From NCBI GenBank assembly GCA_949298005.1, contig CASFUN010000056.1, forward strand, positions 1 through 20,874: 20,874 bases of DNA, in the 5' to 3' direction. Position 1 is the first letter of the stretch. The number at the start of each line of letters is the position of its first letter. The position numbers and the translations under genes are program-made. The notes under the pieces are model-generated. The model ran no database searches and was not told the origin of the DNA. It saw only the letters and a list, made by a program, of their open reading frames with translations. Below, in pieces: positions 15,060 to 20,874 of the stretch. Source of the stretch: an uncultured Alphaproteobacteria bacterium. Lineage in GTDB: Bacteria; Pseudomonadota; Alphaproteobacteria; Rickettsiales; UBA1997.

Positions 15060-15758
15060 ATGGAAATAATAACAGAAATAAATGGTGTTATATTCAATTA
15101 TCTACAATTAAAACTAATAAGTCTAGGATTAGATTCTGATAAAAAAAGCTTTAATGAAATTAGGAATATATTAAATACTCAGCCGATATTTAGTCCGGAA
15201 GAATTTGCTTTTGAGTGCTTTTATGTTATTTGTGTTGCTGGTTTCAAGCAAGACTATGCAAAAAAGATGTGTAATAAAATCATTACTTTTATTGAAAATA
15301 ATAATTTTAATTTCACTGAGGAAGATTTATCACAAATATATGGAAATAAAATGAAAGTTAAAGCAATAAAACGAACATGGGATAATAGAAAATTATACCA
15401 AAAAAAATTTTATAGTTTAAATAATGTTGAAGAAAAAGTTGACTTTCTTGGAAATCTGCCACATATAGGCAATATAACTAAATATCACCTAGCTAGAAAC
15501 TTGGGATTAAATTTTGTTAAGTATGATATATGGATACAAAGACTTGGAGTCGCTTTATACGGCGATGCTAATCTTGTTGATAAAGTAAATAATTCTAGGT
15601 TATTGCCAGAAATAAAGCAATGTTGTGATATAATGTTTAATAAATTAAACAAAGAAACTAATGAAAAAGTTGGTTATATAGATGTGGTTCTTTGGCGTTC
15701 CTGCCAGAAGAGTCTGTTGAAGATAAATGGAAAAACTGTTTTTTTGAAGAAATTTTGA
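15060..15758 (+). CDS. HhH-GPD superfamily DNA glycosylase-like protein
   Basis: A 232-residue, mostly helical protein with the core of base-excision DNA glycosylases. The helix-hairpin-helix is LGNLPHIGNITKYHLARN (130-147), followed by the catalytic-Asp segment KYDIWIQRL (D156). At the position where bifunctional enzymes carry the lyase Lys (L-P-G-V-G-x-K), this protein has Ile139, with Lys at 141, so a monofunctional glycosylase is more likely than an AP lyase. There is no FeS cluster Cys set as in Nth or MutY. I cannot assign the damaged base. It is the last gene of the tsaB-recR-HAD operon (3-base gap) and ends where the repeat-bearing spacer begins. Confidence 0.7.
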   Translation: MEIITEINGVIFNYLQLKLISLGLDSDKKSFNEIRNILNTQPIFSPEEFAFECFYVICVAGFKQDYAKKMCNKIITFIENNNFNFTEEDLSQIYGNKMKVKAIKRTWDNRKLYQKKFYSLNNVEEKVDFLGNLPHIGNITKYHLARNLGLNFVKYDIWIQRLGVALYGDANLVDKVNNSRLLPEIKQCCDIMFNKLNKETNEKVGYIDVVLWRSCQKSLLKINGKTVFLKKF

Positions 15759-15766
15759 TGGAATTT

Positions 15767-15960
15767 GGGTGAAAAATGGTGGCGTCAGTTTATTGCTGGC
15801 TGAAATAGAAAAATTTGCTGCAGATATCAGGCATCAGACATGAACATGGGCTGCTGAAATGGTATAATTTGTTATAGGTGCTGAGTATATGACATCGGGT
15901 ACGAATATAGATTGTAAAAATTGGTAAAAACACAAGCAATATCGGCCAGTTTGGAATATT
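15767..15960 (+). repeat. Diverged repeat copies, left of the HNH gene (units 1a and 1b)
   Basis: This is the first part of the 505-base gene-free stretch 15759-16263. It matches the repeat at 17379-17566 in the same orientation. GTGGCGTCAGTTTATTG (15779-15795) pairs with GTGGTGTCAGCTTACTG (17414-17430) at 14 of 17 bases. GCAGATATCAGGCATC (15820-15835) pairs with GCAAATGTCGAGTATC (17455-17470) at 11 of 16, every difference a transition. A second partial unit begins at about 15867 with AATTTG and includes GATTGTAAAAA (15910-15920), matching GGTTGTAAAAA at 17484-17494. No open frame of note runs through it. Confidence 0.55.
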
Positions 15961-16011
15961 CAGTTGATGATTTTTAAGTGATCTACCTTGTTAATATGTT
16001 TTTTAAGGAAG

Positions 16012-16190
16012 TTTTAATGGGAATTTGTTGAAAATTAATGGCATTAATTTACTTTTGGCCAAGGCAATGGATTTGGTATAAATATAAGACATTAACACAA
16101 ACCAAAACATGTTAGAACTTGTAGTGCCAACCAATCCAGAAAAAATCACCCATCTTAGCCAAAGTAACAAAATTTGTGATAAACATTAAC
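16012..16190 (+). repeat. Diverged repeat copy, left of the HNH gene (unit 2)
   Basis: A further copy of the family, with the same order of landmarks as 17379-17566 over about 175 bases. It has GTTGAAAATTAATGGCATTA at the 5' end, ACACAAACC in the middle (ACACAAACA at the matching place) and CAAAGTAACAAAATTTGTGA near the 3' end, against CAAACAACAAAGCTTACGA. Identity is low but collinear. It ends about 10 bases before the HNH gene promoter. No coding potential is visible. Confidence 0.45.
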
Positions 16191-16199
16191 GTTTCTGTG

Positions 16200-16228
16200 T
16201 TGAATAATAATAAAATTTATGGTATTAT
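16200..16228 (+). promoter_or_regulatory. Promoter of the HNH nuclease gene, extended -10
   Basis: TTGAAT (16200-16205) and TATTAT (16223-16228) are spaced by 17 bases, and TGG precedes the -10. The predicted start near 16235 leaves a leader of about 29 bases to the ATG at 16264. The gene therefore appears to have its own promoter and not to depend on the tsaB operon. Confidence 0.5.
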
Positions 16229-16263
16229 TAAAATAATTAACCTAGCAGAATACCTTTAAGAAA

Positions 16264-16962
16264 ATGGAAGCGTTAAATACAAATATGACATACATAGCAG
16301 CTTTAATAGCATGTATAGTGTTATTATACTGTATTCTAAAATCTCCATTTACATATCCATATTTTATTCATGAATTTGATGTTTCATGGAAACGAAATCC
16401 ACATATTGAAGATTTTCTGGATACGTTTTTGATTCAAGGAGGATATACAGATATACAAAATCATCAAGAGAATATTGAAGAGTGGAAAGCAAAAAGCTAT
16501 GAGCGAATTAAAAAAAGCATCCTAAAAAGATACAGGAATAAACAATATAAACGGGCTCTTGATGATAATGTCGCATTCAAATTTTATTTTATTCGTTCTC
16601 AAACACGGTATAGACAAAGAAATTATGTTAAAGAGAGTTATAAAGTAAATGTCATAGACGACTGTTTTGAATATAATTTTGATGATATTAGTGAACGTTA
16701 TAATCAGTTGAGTAACATTGATTTTGCGTGTACATTAAGAATGTATCATGGTACAAACCAAAGAAAACTAGCAACTCGTGAGTTAAGAGAAAAAATTATG
16801 ATAAGGGATAATTATACATGTCAGATATGCGGAAAATATATGCTAGATGAAGTTGGATTGCAAATTGACCATATTATTCCAGTCTCAAAAGGTGGAAAAA
16901 CTATAGCTTCAAATCTCAGGGTACTTTGTTCCAAATGTAATGGCTCAAAGTCAAATAAGTAA
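16264..16962 (+). CDS. Membrane-anchored HNH endonuclease
   Basis: A 232-residue protein with one N-terminal membrane helix (about residues 9-26) and a C-terminal HNH nuclease domain (about 174-232). The domain holds C186-x2-C189, the catalytic-type D202-H203 in QIDHIIPVSKGG, N217 and C222-x2-C225, so it has a structural zinc site and a complete beta-beta-alpha metal motif. The middle (residues 75-165) is basic and includes AFKFYFIRSQTRYRQ, which I cannot assign. From memory it resembles HNH proteins of Firmicutes rather than alphaproteobacteria. It uses CGG and CGT codons and is less AT-rich than its neighbours, consistent with horizontal transfer. It sits alone between long repeat-bearing spacers. 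A role in defence against DNA or in element mobility is possible but not shown. Confidence 0.75.
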   Translation: MEALNTNMTYIAALIACIVLLYCILKSPFTYPYFIHEFDVSWKRNPHIEDFLDTFLIQGGYTDIQNHQENIEEWKAKSYERIKKSILKRYRNKQYKRALDDNVAFKFYFIRSQTRYRQRNYVKESYKVNVIDDCFEYNFDDISERYNQLSNIDFACTLRMYHGTNQRKLATRELREKIMIRDNYTCQICGKYMLDEVGLQIDHIIPVSKGGKTIASNLRVLCSKCNGSKSNK

Positions 16963-17240
16963 ATAAACAGAACCATAGACAAGAGGGATTATCGAAGAAG
17001 TGCATTTGCAATCTATCTATCTCCATTTGTTTTTTTGTGGTTTTCCATTCCGTCAAGTAGCTTCCGCGGTATAAAAGTGGTAAAGGATAGCAGCATTTAT
17101 TCTACAGTCTGCTTGACCTCACTACTTCTAAATGTCCAAGCATAAGCATAAATTAGAAAACCATTAGAAATATATATGCCGGACAATTCAAGGGATATTC
17201 GGCTAATAATTTCTGTGTAGGCTTTGTCCTGTCAATTTGT
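16963..17240. other. Gene-free spacer after the HNH gene, atypical composition
   Basis: No convincing gene is seen. Directly after the HNH stop codon the same frame stays open for 60 codons (16963-17142, stop TAA 17143-17145) with no start codon. It includes the hydrophobic stretch AIYLSPFVFLWFSIPSSS. The GC content here is visibly higher than in the flanking chromosome (for example around CTTCCGCGGT). This may be a remnant of a longer HNH-linked gene or plain foreign DNA. Confidence 0.4.
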
Positions 17241-17245
17241 CTTTT

Positions 17246-17310
17246 CGAATGAATTTTGGAAAAAATCATGGTAAGAATTGATGGTACTGCCTGTTGCCAA
17301 TCTGTTTTTG
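17246..17310 (+). repeat. Diverged partial repeat copy, right of the HNH gene (unit 3)
   Basis: AGAATTGATGGTACTGCCTG (from 17274) followed by CCAATCTG matches the 5' half of the unit at 17379-17566, where AGAATTGAGTGGTGTCAGC and CAGTCTG appear in the same order. GAATTTTGGAAAAAAT lies at the same relative place as GATTTTTGTGAAAAT. After 17310 the similarity fades into AATCGGATTAATCGGAT, itself a short tandem duplication (17329-17345). Confidence 0.4.
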
Positions 17311-17378
17311 AGAAAATTTTAATAAAATTAATCGGATTAATCGGATATAAAAGGATTTAGTTCTGTTGGTTTGTTTTT

Positions 17379-17566
17379 GAATAGATTTTTGTGAAAATAC
17401 GGTTGAGAATTGAGTGGTGTCAGCTTACTGTCAGTCTGAACAATAGAATTTGTGGCAAATGTCGAGTATCGAGCACAAACTTAGGTTGTAAAAACGCACA
17501 CAGCATCAGCTTGTTCAAGAAAATCAATCCACCTCAACACAAACAACAAAGCTTACGACAGATATA
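17379..17566 (+). repeat. Most complete copy of the repeat family, right of the HNH gene (unit 4)
   Basis: A unit of about 185 bases that serves as reference for the others. Its landmarks in order are TTTTTGTGAAAAT, GTGGTGTCAGCTTACTG (17414-17430), GCAAATGTCGAGTATC (17455-17470), GGTTGTAAAAA (17484-17494) and CAAACAACAAAGCTTACGA. All copies have the same orientation and lie only in the two spacers around the HNH gene. No frame crosses the unit without stops. Positions 17567-17671, up to the convergent end of miaB, hold nothing I can identify. Confidence 0.5.
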
Positions 17567-17671
17567 AAAAAATTAAAAACAAGATAAAGTTTCAAAAAAA
17601 ATAGCAAATTACATTAATATCATTCCATACCTATACGATACCATATTTTACAGAAACAGCAAGAGCTTAGA

Positions 17672-19039
17672 CTAATTTCTTACTAAAATACCAACAACTT
17701 TTCCTCTAAGTGTCCTCAAATTAGAAGTAGACACTCTCACCCTAACCAAATCACCAAGATTAACATTAAATTCACATTTATCCAACATAACAGCCTGAGA
17801 ATATTCCGTACGACCAAAAAATAGACCATTACTTTCTTTTGATTCATTTTCAACTAGAACAATTACTTCTTTACCTACGGAATTTTGATTAAAATCAATT
17901 TGTTGTTTATTAAGAAGTTCTTGTAATCTATCTAGTCTTTCAACTTTTATCTCTTCTGGTATCTGATTTGGCATTTTTATACCAACCGTATTTGGCCTCG
18001 GACTATATTTGAAGGAAAAAGATAAAGCATAATTAACAATTCTAACTAAATCTAAAGTTTCCTCAAAATCTTCTTCAGTTTCTCCAGCAAAACCGACTAT
18101 AAAATCAGAAGAGAAAGCCGCATTTTTAACATTATCTTTAATTTTTTGTACTAATTCTAGATATTGTTCTCTTGTGTATTTCCTATTCATTAATTTTAAA
18201 ACATTATTAGAACCGGATTGTACGGGTATATATACAAGTGGCATTAGTTTTTTAATGTCTCTATGAGCATAAATTAAATCATCACTAAATTGAGATGGAT
18301 AACTGGATAAATATCTAATTCTCTCTATAGCGTTAATTTGGCTTATAGCATCAACTACTTCTGGTAATTTAAATGTTCTGCCATTATAATTTGAGCTGTA
18401 ATTGTCAACATTTTGTCCGAATAATGTTATTTCTTTAGCACCATTATCAGCTAAATAATTAGCTTCATCAATTACATCTTTAAATTGTCTGGAATATTCT
18501 CTGCCTCTCGTATAAGGAACAACACAATACGAGCAAAATTTATCACAACCACTCTGAATTGCGAGTGTCTCGCTGACACTTCTTACAGTTCTTGTCTTTG
18601 GCAAAGATGCAAATTTTTCTTCGGTTTTAAAATCAATATCTATCAGGTTTAAGTTCTTATCAAAAGAATAATTTTCGAAAGCAATATCAATCATTTCACC
18701 TATTTTATGATAAGACTCACTCCCAATTACTATATCCACAATTGGAGCTCTTTTAAAAATGTTATTACCTTCAGCCTTAGCTACACAACCAGCAACAACT
18801 ATAACAAGGTATTCTCCAGCTTCAATTCTTTTCTGTTTAAAATTTTTTAATTTACCAATTTCTGAAAAAATTTTTTCACTTGCCTTTTCTCTTATATGGC
18901 AAGTATTAATTATTATTACATCTGCCTCTTTTATATTTTTTGTTTCTTCATAATTTTTTAATTTTAAAATATCTACCATTCTAGATGAATCATAAACATT
19001 CATCTGACAACCAAATGTTATTGTATAAACTTTTTTCAT
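17672..19039 (-). CDS. miaB: tRNA-2-methylthio-N6-dimethylallyladenosine synthase MiaB
   Basis: Radical SAM methylthiotransferase that converts i6A37 to ms2i6A37 in tRNAs reading UNN codons. It has 455 residues from the ATG at 19039-19037. A TTG five codons upstream (19054) is less likely because the family begins at MKKVYTITFGCQMN. The N-terminal domain has the auxiliary-cluster Cys in FGCQMN, NTCHIREKA and VAGCVAKAEG. The radical SAM motif C-x3-C-x2-C is in SGCDKFCSYCVVPYTRG. A TRAM RNA-binding domain closes the protein (about residues 390-455). Its substrate requires MiaA, not in this window. It is single, divergent from the NlpC/P60 gene. Confidence 0.95.
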   Translation of the reverse strand: MKKVYTITFGCQMNVYDSSRMVDILKLKNYEETKNIKEADVIIINTCHIREKASEKIFSEIGKLKNFKQKRIEAGEYLVIVVAGCVAKAEGNNIFKRAPIVDIVIGSESYHKIGEMIDIAFENYSFDKNLNLIDIDFKTEEKFASLPKTRTVRSVSETLAIQSGCDKFCSYCVVPYTRGREYSRQFKDVIDEANYLADNGAKEITLFGQNVDNYSSNYNGRTFKLPEVVDAISQINAIERIRYLSSYPSQFSDDLIYAHRDIKKLMPLVYIPVQSGSNNVLKLMNRKYTREQYLELVQKIKDNVKNAAFSSDFIVGFAGETEEDFEETLDLVRIVNYALSFSFKYSPRPNTVGIKMPNQIPEEIKVERLDRLQELLNKQQIDFNQNSVGKEVIVLVENESKESNGLFFGRTEYSQAVMLDKCEFNVNLGDLVRVRVSTSNLRTLRGKVVGILVRN

Positions 19040-19086
19040 TATAATATGAATCAATTCTCATTTTACTATTAATACAATTAACAGAG

Positions 19087-19114
19087 TTGTTTTTTATTTA
19101 CAACATAGTATAAT
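19087..19114 (+). promoter_or_regulatory. Promoter of the NlpC/P60 gene
   Basis: TTGTTT (19087-19092) and a perfect TATAAT (19109-19114) are spaced by 16 bases. The predicted start near 19121 leaves a short leader that contains AAGGG (19130-19134) about 9 bases before the ATG at 19144. Confidence 0.55.
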
Positions 19115-19143
19115 ATACTTATATCCTATAAGGGTTGGAAAAT

Positions 19144-20430
19144 ATGAAAATATATAAGAAGATATTATTCTATTTTGTATGCTTTTACTTATTGGCATTC
19201 AATTTTATTAATAATAGTCTAGCTAGAGTTATAAAGAATAATCAAGAACAACTAAATATAAAAAAGGATCCAGTTGAGTATTGGATTAAAAAATATGAAA
19301 ACGAAAACAAAATAATTTTAGAACAAAATGAAATAAAGGAATTCAATAAAAAAATAATAGACAGACAGACATTAAATGCAGTTGATCCAACAGCAAAGAA
19401 TTACGATTTAACAGAATATCCAAATGTTGTTAGTAAAAGTTTAATAATAAATGCTGCAAAATATAGCAACCTTTATGAGGCCATACCTGACGAAAAATAC
19501 TATAATTTTGAATCACTCAAAGAAATAAATAATGTAAAATATGCTGTTGCAATAACTAAAAGTAGTTTACGTTCAATACCAACAGATATAAGGTTTTTTG
19601 AAAAGAATGATGAAACTCATAGTTTTGATTTAGCCAGATATAAAGAAATAAAGTTCGGTGAAGCTATGATAGTTTTACATAGAACTTTAGATAATGAATG
19701 GTTATTAGTACAAACAACAAACACTAAAGGTTGGATTAAAACTAAAGATATTGCCTTTACTAACAAAGAATATTTTATAAAATATATAAATGTTAGTGAC
19801 TTTATTATAGTTATAGCAAAAAGCACCAATATAAATAATGTTTATATGGATATGGGGGTAAAATTAGCTTTAAATCATGAAGATGAAAAATTTTACTATG
19901 TGAATTACCCAATTAAAAATCCAGATAATACTTTAGGATTTAAAATTTTAAAAATAGAAAAAAGTAATGATCTACACCATGGTTATTTACCATATACAAC
20001 ATCAAATGTTATAAAACAGGCAATGAAATATTACGAAACGCCTTATGGTTGGGGAGGTATAGATAATGGTATTGACTGCAGCGGCTTAATTTTAAATACT
20101 TATAGTGTATTTGGCTTTAGGTTTCCTAGAAATTCCAGCAAACAACAATCAATGGCTGGAAATATTTTTAAATTTGATGGTAGAAATAACAAAGAAATCC
20201 TGAGTAATCTTATGCCTGGTAGTTTACTGTTTTTTCCCGGCCATATAATGCTTTATCTTGGCAAAGCAGATAATATGTACTATATTATACATGCTGTAGG
20301 AGATATTTTTGACAAAAACAAAGAAAAAATAAGAGTTATGACTGTTGATATTAATGCTCTTTCAAAACTTTTAAAAGCAAACGGTAACACTTTTATGAAA
20401 GAATTAAAAACAGCCACTGAAATAAAATAA
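19144..20430 (+). CDS. Secreted SH3 and NlpC/P60 cysteine peptidase (peptidoglycan hydrolase)
   Basis: Probable cell-wall endopeptidase of the gamma-D-glutamyl-diaminopimelate type, exported to the periplasm. It has 428 residues from the ATG at 19144, chosen over TTG at 19135 because AAGGG sits at the right distance. Residues 1-27 form a signal peptide (hydrophobic core LFYFVCFYLLAFNF, cleavage likely after SLA). The middle holds the bacterial SH3 domain, with SSLRSIPTD and FGEAMIVLHRTLDNEWLLV then GWIKTKDIA. The C-terminal NlpC/P60 domain has the catalytic Cys in GIDCSGLI (C312) and His in PGHIMLYLG (H367), with H383 in HAVGD. This matches the architecture of SH3-NlpC/P60 recycling or remodelling enzymes. 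It is monocistronic and divergent from miaB. Confidence 0.9.
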   Translation: MKIYKKILFYFVCFYLLAFNFINNSLARVIKNNQEQLNIKKDPVEYWIKKYENENKIILEQNEIKEFNKKIIDRQTLNAVDPTAKNYDLTEYPNVVSKSLIINAAKYSNLYEAIPDEKYYNFESLKEINNVKYAVAITKSSLRSIPTDIRFFEKNDETHSFDLARYKEIKFGEAMIVLHRTLDNEWLLVQTTNTKGWIKTKDIAFTNKEYFIKYINVSDFIIVIAKSTNINNVYMDMGVKLALNHEDEKFYYVNYPIKNPDNTLGFKILKIEKSNDLHHGYLPYTTSNVIKQAMKYYETPYGWGGIDNGIDCSGLILNTYSVFGFRFPRNSSKQQSMAGNIFKFDGRNNKEILSNLMPGSLLFFPGHIMLYLGKADNMYYIIHAVGDIFDKNKEKIRVMTVDINALSKLLKANGNTFMKELKTATEIK

Positions 20431-20440
20431 TTTAAATTTT

Positions 20441-20874
20441 TTACAATTTAGTTATTCCGTTATCAAAATCCCAACAATAAAAATAATTCTGGTTGATATT
20501 CGTTGATTTCTCCTGCATATATTCATTTTTTCCATACAGGAAAGAATACTCGTCAGAAATCTAACCCCACAACCATGGGTTAGAATTATCATATTTTTAT
20601 TAAAATTCTTGTGTTTATCAACAAATTTTATAAATCTGTCATAAACCTCGCTGTAGGTTTCGCCGTTGGGACAAGAGAAGTTCCAAAAATCCAACTTCTT
20701 TTTTTCAAAAAAGTTAGGATTTTGCTTTAAAATTTCTGATTTTTTTCTATTTGTATAATCTCCAGCATCAACCTTTGATAACAAAATATCCTGCTCAACT
20801 TCTGTATTAGTTATATCTAATATTTCTTGGATTATCTGCATTGAATGTAAAGTTCACCATTAAGAACTTCGAAC
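20441..20874 (-). pseudogene. Histidine phosphatase family gene, broken, cut by window edge
   Basis: The recognisable core is PNGETYSEVYDRFIKFVD followed by MIILTHGCGVRFLTSIL, the second half of the phosphoglycerate-mutase-like fold with its catalytic His. The ATG at 20841 starts in mid-domain. Upstream the same frame reads S-S-stop-W-stop-T-L-H-S (TAA 20862-20860, TGA 20856-20854), which fits the family S-x-L-x-R-T block with Leu and Arg codons turned into stops. Near the A-run before 20530 the C-terminus leaves its frame. Reading on in the other frame gives GKNEYMQEKSTNINQ and CWDFDNGITKL, ending at TAA (20443-20441), a far more natural end. The RHG motif would lie outside the window. Two stops and one frameshift make a working enzyme unlikely. 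Confidence 0.7.

Noticed and set aside
15759..17671. HEARO-type RNA or IsrB/TnpB-like system around the HNH gene
   Set aside because: The HNH protein is 232 residues with a membrane helix and no RuvC motifs, so it is not an IsrB-type protein, and the repeats do not show an obvious HEARO structure by eye.
15759..17671. CRISPR array
   Set aside because: The repeats are long, few, strongly diverged and not evenly spaced, and no cas gene is present.
19040..19054. TTG start for miaB five codons upstream
   Set aside because: Family members begin at the Met of MKKVYTITFGCQ, and no ribosome binding site supports the earlier start.
1..20874. tRNA or rRNA genes
   Set aside because: I looked in the spacers for a T-arm GTTCGA with matching acceptor stems and found none; GTTCGA at the extreme right edge (minus strand) lies in the phosphatase remnant.

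Overview
This window is a strongly AT-rich bacterial chromosome segment. It most likely comes from an alphaproteobacterium with a reduced, probably host-associated genome. The evidence is an alphaproteobacterial type of EF-G and RecO, LpxI instead of LpxH in lipid A synthesis, an MlaE permease, very AT-biased codon use, and several genes caught in the act of decay. The genetic code looks standard: UGA ends lpxA and tsaB, and Trp is TGG throughout the conserved genes. I cannot name the species.

Layout. Positions 1-2261 (minus strand) hold the str cluster rpsL-rpsG-fusA, with fusA running off the left edge. sdaA (L-serine dehydratase) diverges from it. Positions 3918-5475 hold a dead restriction-modification pair: an adenine-type methyltransferase with two in-frame stops, overlapping a PD-(D/E)xK nuclease with a frameshift and a stop. 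A minus-strand run mlaE-pgsA-recO follows. Next come a small unknown ORF and the lipid A pair lpxA-lpxI on the plus strand. A 245-base spacer (9879-10123) carries a hairpin, a very strong Shine-Dalgarno with a 28-codon hydrophobic ORF, and an extended -10. The minus-strand run aroK-mreD-mrdA joins a shikimate-kinase-like gene to two cell-elongation genes. It diverges from a tight plus-strand operon tsaB-recR-HAD phosphatase-HhH DNA glycosylase.

Positions 15759-17671 look like an inserted island. It contains a membrane-anchored HNH nuclease gene of different composition, with long non-coding stretches on both sides that hold diverged copies of one repeat family. Beyond it are miaB (minus), a secreted SH3-NlpC/P60 peptidoglycan hydrolase (plus), and a broken histidine phosphatase gene cut by the right edge.

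Together the intact genes cover translation (rpsL, rpsG, fusA, tsaB, miaB), recombinational and base-excision repair (recO, recR, HhH glycosylase), and envelope building (lpxA, lpxI, pgsA, mlaE, mreD, mrdA, NlpC/P60). The less ordinary parts are the eroded restriction system, the HNH island with its repeats, the kinase and phosphatase with altered active-site motifs, and the small elements in the 9879-10123 spacer.
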